A stretch of DNA of 64,000 nt from Ctenosaura bakeri (Eukaryota > Chordata > Lepidosauria > Squamata > Iguanidae): positions 62,001-126,000 of the forward strand of contig CAOLHI010000557.1 of the NCBI GenBank assembly GCA_948474755.1, in the 5' to 3' direction. The notes beneath the pieces were generated by a model. It was not told the DNA's origin, made no database searches, and was given only the letters and a program-made list of their open reading frames with translations. Positions 34,800-47,700 of the stretch are shown here, in pieces. Positions within the stretch are counted from its first letter, which is position 1, and the number at the start of each line of letters is the position of its first letter. A program made the translations under genes and the position numbers.

Positions 34800-36255
34800 G
34801 AGACCTGTGGAGCGTGGTGGCCACCGCTCTATCTGGGGAAGGGCAGAGGCGGGGGGCAGCTTTGTACTCCCAGATTTTGAAGCTATCCACCTGGCAATTT
34901 TTGCTTTGACTTCCCCATTGCTGGAGAAGAAGGGGCAATCCCTCTGGCTCCTCAGATCCTTCTCTCCCACATGGAACTGACTGTTGGGGGCACAGCTTAC
35001 CAGCCCCCCTACATAAGAAAGGAGAGCTTGCACCGGCCAAGACCAGGGGCTACTTCCTGCTCTGAGCAGACTCCAGAATGCATGTTCCCACCAAGAAAAA
35101 CAGAGGAAAGGATCTTGTTGAATTATACTCAAATGGAAAAGTGTCCAAGAGTCTTTTAAATGACTAAGTCTAGGGGTGTTGGGGGAGTGAAAAGGGGAGG
35201 AGCAAAGCCACTGGCCTGAGATGGGCAAGGACAGGTGGGTAGGGGTTGCTTGGGAAAGAAGCAAAATTTGGGGAGGGTTTGTTATGCAGCACCCTCTCCC
35301 CCTGGTTTTGTTCGGTAGAAGCTGCCTAGAGATCCAGGCATGCATTGTGGGGGGGGGGCTGGAGATGGGGAGCTAGGCCTCATTCTTGCCACCAAGGGCA
35401 GCCTTCTCTCCCATGTGGGGCTCTCTCAGCTCAGACAAAGGATCCTTTGCAGAGGGGGCTGCAACACATGTGTGGAGCCCCACCAGGGGGCAATATGGGG
35501 AAGAAGAAGGTAGGAAGGGAGCCCAATGCACCCGTTTGGACTGGGACCCACAGGGAGGCACCCCTGGGAGTGCCGCTGGGCAGAGGTGGAAGCAGAGCAG
35601 GGTCTCATGACATTCATCCTCTGCTATGGGGGCAGCTGCTCCTCTCCCTCTTTCCTGGGGGACTTCATAAACATCTATGTGCTTGTGTGGGGACTGTTTT
35701 CTGGGGGGGCTGGGGATGATTCCAATCATGCCTCTACAGGATCTGTTCTCCCCCCGCTCAGCCCAACCAACAAGGGGTCACCTGTGAGGCATCTGGCAAG
35801 ACCCAAAGGCTGTGGGGATGAAGAGTGGGGGTGGGATGCAGATCAGGTGGGTGGGTGGGAGAGTCCAGACAGACCACCCAGCCTGAAGGACAGAAGGGCC
35901 CATTTTTACCTCCCTCCCTCCCTCCAATTCTGCCACAGCAAGCCTGCGAGGATGAAAGCCAACTGGAAACCTCCTTTAATGCCTTTAATTGGCTTTCTAG
36001 GCTTTCCAGTGTTGGGCATCTGTGAGAGAAACACTGAGAGGGACTTCCTCCTATCCCGTGACACCACACTCCATCCCGGCAGGCACCAGCATACTGTGGC
36101 CCTCAAACTGATGTCGTCTAAAGAGGGGCTGAGGTCCCACAGCCTCACTCACGGTTTGTAGTCACAGCTGGCCCCCTCCAGTCTCTCCAATCATCTATGC
36201 AGGTGATGCAGCTCCCAAGAGGGGGGCTGGGGCCCTCTGCCCCCTTCCTGTCTCG
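34800..36255. other. Spacer between convergent kelch gene and ADAMTSL5
   Basis: Holds the presumed 3'UTRs of both genes, which converge here. On the minus strand two ATTAAA hexamers (plus tttaat at 35975-35980 and 35984-35989) lie about 270 bp beyond the ADAMTSL5 stop. No clear AATAAA was seen for the kelch gene. No further gene is evident. Confidence 0.5.
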
Positions 36256-39200
36256 TCAGCCCCCTGCCTCGCAGCGCCTGGCCAGGTCCCGCAGCTGCAG
36301 GTCCTCCCGGGGGGTCCAGGGCCGGGCATAGCCCTCCGGCGGCAGCAGGATGCGGTTGAGGGTGTGTTCAAAGTTGACATGCCGGCGGGCCATCAAGACG
36401 TACTCCCGGCGCTCAGCCAGTGGGGGGCAGTCGCAGGCGTTGGGGACCCAGACGTACTCCCGGTGGACCAGCGGGAAGCGGTTGCGGTAGGTCTGTTTCA
36501 CCTGCAGGTCGTAGCGGGTCTCCTGCCCAACAAAGTGCTTGGAGAGGATCCGGGCCCGGAAAACTGTAGCAGCCAGAAAAGAGAGCAGAGTCAGGAAAGG
36601 GAGAGGGCAGCTTCAGAACCCTCTTTGGCCTCACGCTGGTTTGTAAGGCCCGAACACGATTTGCCTACTGGGGCAGACTGGAAAATCTTGGGGGTGCTCT
36701 TCTGTTCTCCTTCTCTGGAACAGAAACTGACAGGGAGTGAACTGGCTGTGGCCCTGTGGGAGCCTTACTGGATCAGAACCAGATCTCTGCAACTCTCCAT
36801 GCTGTTGGACTGCAACTCCCAGTAGCCCCAGGCAGCCAGCACAGCCAAGGGTGAGGGATGTTGGAATCTGCACTCCAACCAGCATCTGGAGTGGGGGGTA
36901 GGTGGCTCCCACCCCCTGTATTGCAAGTCCAGGCCTGCTTTACACAGAAGGAGGAGCTGCTGCTGTTTACCAAGTCAGCCCCAACAGCTTTTGGTGGGGG
37001 GAATCTTTCTTTCCCAGCAGCACAGAGCCAATGGAGATGCCCCCGAGGGAAGGAACCCTGGACCTTCTGCTAGAGCCCTGGCCCTGCTTTCTGTGCAAAC
37101 AAAGCAGGACTCCAATCCCCACAGCCCTGGGAGAAGTGGGGGCAGGCAGGCAGGGTAACTCCATAGGTCCTTAAAGCAGCCCTCCCCCAAAATCATGCAT
37201 GAGACTAAATGCACAGCTTTGGCAGCAAGGAAGGGGGCTCCTCTCCTACCAAAGTACATCCCAACCCCACCACAGCTGAAGAAGAAAATCCCCTGGCCAC
37301 ACTTCCTTTGATCTGCAGGAACTTCCCCCCTCTCCAAACCTCCTCAACACCCACTCTTCCCCAACAAATTCACAAGAAGTGATGGAAGGGAACGTGCCAA
37401 AGTCGCTGCTGCAATAATGGTGGGCGCGCTGGGATTTCCCCTTCGGGGTGTTGCACTTTCCACATTTTGCTGCAAAAGAGGAAGGAGGAGGGGGGGTTTC
37501 ACTGAGAGTGAGGGAGAGGGAGAGACGCCCCCCACTGCCCACAACCCCTTCCTCACACATACAACAGCTGGAACTGCGAGGAGGGTCTGGGATTCAGAGC
37601 CAGGAGCCTTTTCCGGGGCTCACTCTTCTGGGAATAACTTCGCAAGCTCTGTTGCGATACCCTGGTTGCCTCCTCCCTCCTCCCCAGAGATCTGAAAAGT
37701 TATTTTTTGAACTCCCAGATGCCCCAATCTGGAAGGAAAAGAGTCCTTTCTGCCCCCCGCAGCTGCCTCTTCCCGAAGTGCAGGGAGGTGCGTGTGCGTG
37801 GAGGGGTCTTCCTGCGAGAACCCCCAAGGCCACCACCCTGTTAAAAATACACGTCACGGGTTCATTAGGGGCTCTGGGCAAAACGTTCCAGCCACGTTAA
37901 TTACATTTCATGTTGGAGGATTGCCTGCACTTGCCACACTCAGCAACTTCATTTTGAATTACAAGATTTTTTTGGAAACTCAAACAACCCCCAAGCTCAG
38001 GAGACTCACAAGGCAGTGCTAGCAGACACAGGGAAAATAAATCAAAGCATCCCTCCCACCCCACCTCTGCCTCCAGGGATTCTGATGCCCCAGACGTAGC
38101 TGCCCTGTAAGGATGGGGAGGGGGCCTACCTGGCTGGAACGGCATCCGTGGAGGCACCGGTTCTGCCCGTGGATGCTCATGCTGGGTCACCTCCTTGGTG
38201 CTGTCTTCCACACGGGGGGCCTCTGCTGCTCCCACTGCCACGACGGTGTCTTCTGGGACAGGGCGGGGACCGACTGGCGGGTCTATTGCAGCCTCCCTGG
38301 TCTGTGGTTGGCGCAAGGGACTGGCGTCACTCTGGACAGGGCGGGGTGGCTCTCTCGGGAGCCAGAATTCGTACTCAATGCCTGGGTTGGGTGCCTGGAA
38401 CAGGACCTGGCATGGAAAGAGGAATGGGACCCTAAATTACTAATTGGTTGTGGCACCAAGGACAGAGAACCCAAAAAGATCTCCACTGTGGTTGAGGAGG
38501 GGCTGCCGCCTCCCACCCTCCTGGGGTCTTTGATACCGAGTTGTGCAACAGAGGGAAGGAAAGACTGTACTTGAGTAGCCGACTCCAGAAGCCAGCCAGC
38601 TAGCCAAACGGCCTCCCCAACAGGGACCCCTCCAGTCAGTGGAGGAGCTTCCCAGAGGCTCAGGATAGACTCCTCCTGAACCACCTTGGCTCCCAAACCC
38701 TCCCACGGGTGGTCTGTGGGGGGCCGCTCCTCTCTTCTCTCAGCCCAACTCACCATGACAGTCAGGTCCTCCTGGGTGGGTCCAGCTGCCTCGAAGCTCT
38801 CGTGCACATCTGCTGTGCGCGTGTAGTGCACCTTGGTGCCAGCCACCTCGTACACCCCCGGCCAGTCGACAGCCCAGTCACCATTGATGACGTAGCGCTG
38901 GTTGGCATTCATCAGGGCTGTTTTGGGGCGGCAGAGGAAAAAGAGAGGGGAGAAGGCTGTGAGGCCTCAGGCTTCTCTCCCCCCAAAATAAGACCCCCAT
39001 ATCTCATAGCTGGGTCCCCTTTCCATCTCCCTCATTTGCGTTTAGAGGGGCAACAGCCTGAACCACGCAGCCTTCTCTGAATGCCAAAATAACTTCTACA
39101 TCTTTCCCCAAACACTGGTTGCTGGGGCGCGTCTCTACAGGCAAGGGTGGGGGCAGCCAGAGCCTTCACAGTCCTTTCAGGGGAAGCAGGAGAGGGGCTG

Positions 39201-42200
39201 AGGCGAGGGCCACTTCGTACCCACCGAGATAGTTGCGGCTGCGATCCGTCACCTTGATGTGCCGCGCTCCTGCCGGGATCCAGGTCACATTTTTGTAGCC
39301 AAAAAAACCTGCCACGGGCCCAAAAGAGGAGAGGCGGTCAAGTGTAGGGGGAAAGGGGGAGGGGGAGGAGGGGGCTAGGGGCCTCTTGAGCAGAGGTGTG
39401 ACTGGAAAGGTGAGGTGAAGAGGGTGACAGGGCAGTGGGGGGATGGGCTGTGCTCTCAGCGTGGCACACAGTGGCAGCAGCACTAGCATGGCGCAAACAG
39501 CTCCCTGCAAGTCCCAAAGTGAACTAGGATACCTTTGCAAAAGGTCTGGGGGCTTCCAGAATTCTACTCCCTGTGGGCCTGCCTGGAATCTGGGGGTCTT
39601 TGTTCACCAGCTGCTCCCAAGGAGACCTAGTGATTCCCAAGCCCCTTTCCACTGATGCCCCTTTCCACACCCCTAGTGCCGTGCCCAGGCCACTTTGAGC
39701 ACGTCCCAGTCCCTCAGCTCTCCTTGGCTGTCTTTCTTTCCTATCTTTGGCATGGGTGGGGCACACAGCACAAGGGGAAGATCTGGGAAAGAAAGAGGGA
39801 AGGAGGGAGGGAAGGAAGGAAGAAGCCACCAGGGTGGGGCTTGTTGCTAATTATCCTTTCCTGTGCAGTGTTCGGCAAATGTTTTGGAGCATTCCCCCTG
39901 CAAAAAAAGTCCAGATGCAGGCCTGCTCCCAATCCCATGGGATTTAGCCATGCACACTCTTGCAAGAGGAACTGCAAACAGGGGCATGCATGGCCAGGCT
40001 CCAGCAAGAGAATTAAGAAAAGAAATCCTCCTAGTTAAAAAAAAAAAAAAAAAGCAACTGAGAGTTTCAGCTGGCCAGGTTGGAGATGTCCAGAGGAAAA
40101 CAAGAGAGAAACAAGATCCGGATGTCCGGAGCCTGTGCTTCAACGCACAACATTATACTGAAAGCTTTGCTAAAGCAATGCGTGCCCGAGGGGAGCAAAA
40201 CAAGCGCCAGGAGAACATGGCTGGATCCGGCTCAAGGGCCAGAACCTCCTACCCCTGACGTGGCACAGGCAAGTGTCCCCAGGCTTCCTGAACTCCAGAG
40301 CCAATGGTCGCCCTCTGCTCTGAAAGAGGGGCTCCGCATCTCTCCCCTGACCCGTTCATTTTGAGATCCTTCCTCCCTTCTTCACACCACTCCCCCTGCC
40401 AGTGCTCCTGACCCTCCTTTAAAGAGGGTGCAGCCTCTGTGTGGGCACCAAGGAAGGCCAGTTCTCAGCATAGAAGGTGGGGAGTAAGAGGGAGGCCTAG
40501 AGATGGAGAGGTGGGGGCTGGGGTGGAGGGAAGGGGTGCATGGGAAGCAGCAAAGCCAAAAGCCAAAGCATTCACCCATGGAAAACGCAGGGCATTCAAT
40601 CACCAGAGGTGGGGAACGCCGCCCGGAAGACCTGCTGTACAAAGAGGCATGTCTCGTTCCTGCCGTTGCAAACGCCGCAGGCATCCGCTTGAGCCTCAGA
40701 GTCCAGGGTCCCGTCGCAGCCCACCCGCTGGTGAGGGAGACAGTGGGGGTAGGGGAAGGAAAGGGGGCTCAGAAGGGACCCGGGAGCCCTGGGCAGAGAG
40801 CACCTGCCGACTGGCTCCGGTCTCCCCCTGTGTGCCCGCAGGGGTGCTCCCATAACTCACGAGGCCACAGGTCCAGAGCCACGGGGAGGGAGGAAGGGAG
40901 GGAGGGAGGGAGGATGTTGGGAAGGGCAGGGCTCCCTTATTCTCTCTTCCAGGGCTCCTCTTCCTACCGTCCCAACCCTGATGAGAGGCACAGTGGGCAG
41001 GGGGTACTGGAAGGCGGACCTTTTCACTGTGGCACCAAGGTGGAGCTGCCAAGGCCCCCCCTCCTCTCCCTGGTCCAGCGGGAAATGGCCCTTGTGACCC
41101 CCTTCTCCCCGAATGGAAAGGAGGGGGCAAGCTGGCCGCCCTCTGAGGTGACTCACCAAACATCGGCCGCTGATGCAGAGGTCTCGTGATTCTGGGCTGC
41201 AGCGCGTGCCGTCCAAAACCCGTCCAAAGGTGTAGTAGAAGTTATGCCCCACTGCCAGGCAGTTGAGGTCACAGAGGTTGGGAGCTGGCAAGGGGAAGCA
41301 AGAAGAAGAAGAGGGGACACGGGATCAGGTGGGGCAGAGTTCCAGAGGTGCATCAAGGAAAGACACTTCTTTCCCAAAAGACGATGCCTTTGGCACCTTA
41401 AAGACAAAACTGTTCTGCCCCAAAATATTAATCTTCTTTCCTTCCTCATAATTCACAGTAACTTATAAAAATAAAATTAAAAAAACACTAAAACTCAAAA
41501 TAACAACACAGCAGTGCGTAAAAGACAATGAAGCAATTTCAAAATGGCTACAGTAGTTAGTATTGTGGAACAGCCTACGATTCCAAGTGAAAAACTGGAA
41601 TTAAAAAAATCCCACAAGATTAAGAGCAATTGTTACAGCCAGCCAAAATACAGAAGAAAGGAACACGAGCAGCCGCTGGAAGCCAAAGGAGGGATTACTG
41701 CAGCTGCAGCGGAATACCAGCAAATATGGTCGGTGGGGGTCAAGCAAACCTTCCAAGCGGGGGGAGCAAAGGAGAATCCAGAATTAGGCAAGGGAGCCTC
41801 CCTGGCCAATTATCTCCTAGAGGAGGAGGGCGTGGCCACTTTGCCAGATGCCCAAACACAGATACGGGCTGTGTGGCTCCAAGCACCTTCTCCAGGCCCC
41901 TGAGTGACCCCCACACGAGGCAGAGAGCAGCAAGGGATCCACCCGCTGGGGATGCCGTGGCGACAGGACCAGAGGACCCCTGGGGTGGCTCAGCTGGAAA
42001 TGCCACATCTCTGCAAAGCTGCAAGTTCAGAAGAGGAAGCGGGAGAAGGCGGCAAAAGCAGCTCACCTCCGTGGAAGGGGACCCACTGGTAGGGTGTCTG
42101 GCCCCCCAGGATGGACTTCCCATTGTAGAGGGCGCACTGGATGGCACGGAAGGGCACGGAGCCGGCAGGGCACTCCTGCAAGGTGGTGGTGGAGGAGAGT

Positions 42201-44739
42201 GAAGGGTGGGAGTGAATGTGGCCGCAAAGGCTACAGAGGGGGCCATGCTGGAGGGCTCAGAACTCCACTGGGTCCCTCCCTCTCCCCCACCCCGATCATT
42301 TGAGAAGGAGGAGGGAACTCACTCAACCTCTTCAAGGGCTTTCTCCTTCCCACTGCTCCTCCTGGGATGGATCCCTCTTTGCCCTTAGACACCAAATGGG
42401 GACCCAAGTGACCCAGGGGCTGCAGGGACGCCCACCCTCTCTCCCCTCTCCCTGTGTCGTTGGGGGACTCTCTGCCTCTCTTCTTCCCCAAGACAGCAGG
42501 AAAGGGGACACCTAGCACCTCTCAGGTGGTATCATCCCCACAGCCTCTCAGCATTTGTGGGGCTACAAGATTCCTTTGGAGACTGGCATGCAGGTGGCCA
42601 CCCAGCAGATGAGTCGGGGGATACTCACATCGAGTTCGCAGGCGCGATACTGCCGGGGCTTCCCTCTGCACGGCTGCTCCTCAGGGAACCTGCACCCAAA
42701 TGAAGACACACAAGAAGTCAGAGCCCAAACCTCTCTGTTCAGGGACGAAAAGGGTGACCAATAGCTAGGAAGGCCCCACAGCCAAGACCCCACAAATGGG
42801 ACGAAAACAAAGGCCACCCCCACCCAGACTCACTCCCTGGTGGACCGCCCCAAGAAAGGAGGGTCTGTCGGGCACTGGGTAAGAGATCTCCCTCCCTCCC
42901 CATGAGCTCTTTAAAGCTCCCTCATCCAGCAGCCATCCCTCCCCACTTGTCTCTTCAACGGCTAAAGGATCACCAGCCAAGAGTTTGCGAATCCTATCCG
43001 AGAGCTCCATTACTTCCAGCTCTGCAAAATGTGGTGGTGGTGGTCGGGGGGGGGGCGTTCCAGCTAGCTGTTCCAGCTACCTACAAGCTCTCCAAGAGAA
43101 GCCACAGCCCAGGTGCCAGGAGCCCCCCAGTCACACAACCTGTCCAGCAGGCACAGAAATATGCATGCGTGCGCACATAGCTCCAAGGACTGCTCACCGG
43201 ATGCACCTCCTGGTCCGGAAGGAGGCGCCGTCTCCGCAGGTACTGGAGCAGGCACTCCAACTGCCCCAGTGGGTCCAGGCCCCCTCGCTGGAAGGCTGTA
43301 GCTGCCGTCGGTGCCGGCGTGGCTGTGGGGCTCGGCCAAGTCCCGGCATCCTGGGTCTGTCCCCTACTAAAGGAAGATGGCAGAGTCATTACTCCCGGGA
43401 TGGACCCCCCACACCCACACATTATCATTTACCTCATTTTGATCTGGTTTGCTTTACCTCCAATCAGGGGACTCATGGCAGGAACAGACCTTGTGCCAAA
43501 ACTTCCCACAGACAGCAGCACTAGTTAAGTAGAATGCCTCCTGCTCATCCTCCCCCCACAACTGATGTCCAAGGGAAGGCCCAGGGGTTACACTGTGAGA
43601 AGAAACCACTCCCTCTCCCCTGTCACAACTCTCTGGGGAGAAAGAAGGGCTGGAAAGAACCAGAACCTGGGGTGGACAAACAGCAGCTCCCCAAACAATC
43701 CGGATCAGGGCACTACCGCTGCCAAGGCCCTGCCCTGTCCTGCCTCTCTGGAGATGCAGGGAGCAAAAGAGAGGGCCCCCAAAGGGGGCAGGTAGAGGCC
43801 CCTTGCCCTGTGCAACTGCAGCACCTTCACGCAACTGCAACCGCTGCAGCCCCACGGAACAGAATCCAGGGAGCTGAAGATTGGGGAGGAGCTCCCGTGC
43901 CTCTCCCAAGACTAAAAACCCCAGGGTTCCACAGGGTGACGCAGCCGGTAGAGCACGTGGTACCCAAGGGAAAGAGACGGTTCTGCCCAGCCCCTTCCTC
44001 CCGCCTCTGCCCACACATAGTTTTCATTGCTGCGGCTGAGAAAGTGGGGAAGAGGGGGCCCTGCTGCTTCTGGGGGGAGTCTGGTGTTCTCCTTGCACTG
44101 CCAGAGCAACACAAGCCAAAACTGCTTTGGCCATACTCACCCTCTTTGTGTGACGGTGACACACTTACCTCCTCCTCGCCTCCCCTGACTCTCCAAGGGA
44201 GGCAGAGTGGCCTTGAGGACTGGGGGTCTTCGGTTCCAGAAAAACAACACCCCCTTTGTCTCCACTCCCACCTGCCATTACCTTTCTCCTTAGCCCCACC
44301 ACCACCTCCATCTTTCTGTTTTTTGTCTATTAAATCCTGGAGAGCCTGTCTACCATCTGCTTTATTTCTTGCAGACAGCTGGAAGGGAGTTTCGTAATGG
44401 GGCAGCCACTGACCCACGTGTGCATAGGCTCTTCCACAGCCCAGTTTCGGCAGGGAAAGGGGGTGGGTAAGCCCCCTCAACCACAACAGGCAATTCCAGG
44501 GAGCCCAGCTCTCCTGACCCACACATGACTAGTTGCTGTTGTTGCTGCTGCTGTGTTGCGTGTGTGTGTGTGTTGGGGCAAGGATCATTCCCCCCTCATT
44601 CAGCCTGGAAAAAGATCATCTCTGTTTACGAAGGAAAGGTCAAAAGACTTAAATATTTATCGCTGGACCAAGCAAGGACTCCCAACAAGGGAGACTTGTC
44701 CAAATTCTGCAGAAGGACAGACGGCTATGCTGGTGCGGG

Positions 44740-44773
<34 letters not shown>

Positions 44774-47700
44774 TGTGCACACATGTGCCTGTGGAGAAGA
44801 GGGAAGGGACGGCACAGGCGGAAGAGAGCACTGGTGAGAAGGCTGTTCCCTCCTCTGGACGAACGAGAACCAAACCCTCCAAAAACCCCCACTGACACAC
44901 ATGCAAACCCCGTGTGTCTTAGTTCTGAGGGTGCAGCCTCAGGTGCCTCGTCCCAAGCACGTGCTCGCCTACAGGATGCGGCAGAAGGGCCCCCGTGGCA
45001 CGTGGGAGGCCACGCAGGCTGTGAGAAAGGGAGTGGGGGATCTGCGTCTTCCCACATGGCAGAAGGGGGCTGGACTGGATTTGGCCCTGAGGGTCTCTTC
45101 CAACTCAAGGATTCAAAGTCTACTGAAGGGGGACTTAATGGGGTTTTCCTCTGAGGAAACATACTTGCTGCAAGGCTTCTTTGAGCTGCTGGGCCAAAGC
45201 CAAAAGCCCAGCAGAGCTGCTGAAAGTGCCAAGACAAGACCGTGCCACAGGATAATCAGGCCCACATGAGGCTGTTCCTGCCAGATGAGTTGGATCCTGG
45301 CGTGGGAAAGGCAGCCGGTCCTGCCCGTTTGGGTCATGAAGAAGGACCGGAGCTGGGAAAAATATGGGGGGAGGAGGAGGACCTCCCTCCGGGCCGGCCT
45401 CTGCAACAGGACAGTGCCTGACAGCCCCCCGCCCCCAGCCTCCCGTTCCAAGCTCCACATCCCCAGGGGCACCCCCTCTGAAGCTCTCGCTCCCGGGGCG
45501 CCCCAGCTGCCAGCGAGGGGCCCTGGTCCTGCACACGCTGGATGGGCCGTGTCTCTACACGTCCGCCCCTCCTTCTCCATGTCTCATCTCTGACAGATGT
45601 CAAGCCAGTTCTGAACGCCTCAAGGGGGCCACTCTGTCCTGGGGCCAGGGACCCCTCCGCTCTCCTCCCTTCTGCCCCAAGCCGGGTATAAAGTTGGAGC
45701 CGAGCAAAAACTGGTAGGAAACGGCAATCGCCTGGGCAGAGTGGGCAAAGGGTGTCTTCCCCTCTGCAGAGTGAGACTGTCCTGAACTAACTTCATCCTC
45801 TCCCTCCCCGTTACGGAAAGGATTAACGCTTGAGGCGCTTCACACGCCTGCCCGCCACACAACGGAAACACACCCGCACCCTCCCAAATTCTCCCAGAAA
45901 TTCCACCCAGTGCAGAGGGAGCACATTCCCTCACCCCACAACCCACTCACTCCAGGACTTGGCAGCAACTGCTGTCAACATATCCCCCCAACAACTGCAG
46001 GGTTTAATGAACTTGGGCTGAAGCAGAGCATAAACGGGGGGGAGGGAGGGAGGGGTCAGTGGCTGCCGCGTGAGGAGCTGAGCAACCGCAGCATGACTCG
46101 TGCTACGCCGTGCCACGCCATGCCACGCCAAGGGGGAGAGGGCCCAGGGCCATGGCTGAGGGGCAACAACCACTGGCGGGAGGGGTCTCCCACGAGCCTG
46201 CCAGGAAGGAGAAGAAACCCCGTGGGGAGCGATCAAGGCCAGCTACAGTGGACAAGAGAAATCCGTGGTGCAGGGCACAGGCAGAGACACCCCTGACTTT
46301 CCCACCCCAGACACTTTAGGGTGGGGAACAGGCACCCCTGGAATCCCTGGCTGCCATCAGCCCCAGGGCACAGGAAGGGCAATGGCCCTCAGGGTTTGGG
46401 GGGCGCTGGGACCTCAACCCCCCCTGCCAGCAGAGCCCGGGGGACCCAACAGCCAGGAGGGGAGCCCCCCAGCCCTTCCCCTGAAAGTTCATTTGTCGGT
46501 CCTTCTTTTCTGAAAAGAACTCCCTCCTTCCTTGGGGTCGGGAGCCAAAACTCTTCCCCTGATGCTCTGCCTAGTTGTGGAAGACAATGGCAAAGGCCCT
46601 TGGCTGAGTGAGCTGCCCCCGGCTCTCACATTTTCTGTTTTAATTGCATTACAATTGTTTATCTCTTCAAAGTTCTCTGTTTTCAGACGGCTGCTGTTTT
46701 GCACTGACGCACATTCTGCCGGCCTCGCAGCCACCCACTCCCAGAGAGACGTTTCTCTCTGCTCCTCCTGAGCGGAATCTTGCCCCTGCTTGTCAGTTTG
46801 TTCGTACACAGGGAGCAGCAAGGTGAGAGGGAAGAAAGGATGTGGCCGCTTGCCAGCACTTTGTATGTGGGCAGGAGCACCCTCCCCACCACTGGGCAGT
46901 CCTTCCTCCCAGGGGCCGATCCACCCAAGGCGGACAGAACGAGGGGCTCCCAGGTAATTGGCCGGTGCTGATACAGCTGCTCCCCAAACCTCTTTGTTCC
47001 ACAAACTGCAAACAAAACGTGAGGCTCCCCTCCAGGCCTCCCTCTTTGCAGGCTTACCTGAGCAGCACAGGCGACCGCCAGCCAGGCCAGGACAAAGAGC
47101 TGCCAGGGGGACGAGACGGGCCTGAGGGGAAAGAGAAGAGAAGGGGGAATGGGGGGGGATGCAGATGAGCAGAGGATGGGGGCTTCTCCAGCCTGCTTGT
47201 CACAAGAACCCCTGGGACTCTGAAAGCAAACTTTAAAGAAAGCAAACACACGCAAAGGAGGAAATGGGGCCTTTTACAAACAGATTCTTGAAATGCCTTC
47301 AAGGACAACATAGAAATATCCAGAGAGGATCCCACGGGATTATTCAGGGGCGAGAACGCCGCCACCCAGAATAAGGGCATCCCAGTAATCGAAGCCCTTT
47401 GTTACTCTGGCCTCTAGGAGAGAACCGGTCCCCAACCCCGCCTGACAGAACGAGGAGCTGCCCCTCCCACCCTCCAGAGGCAGAGAGAGAGGCATACTCG
47501 GCATAGCTTGGCACAGGGAGCGGGCGCCCAGGGCTTAGGGGAGGCTCTGGGCAGCTGTTGCCTGCACCCCTCCCACCGTGCATGGAGGGCCAGCGGGGGC
47601 TACTCGGGGAGACAGGGGCTGGGTGGGCAAAGGCTAAAGAAAGCACAGCGGGCCGCTAAAAAGTAGCACCTGCGGAAGCCACAAAGCCATCCTGAAGCAG

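Noticed and set aside
43940..44000. tRNA-like string (gcagccggtagagcacgtgg)
   Set aside because: Resembles an A box, but no B box or cloverleaf pairing follows at the right distance.
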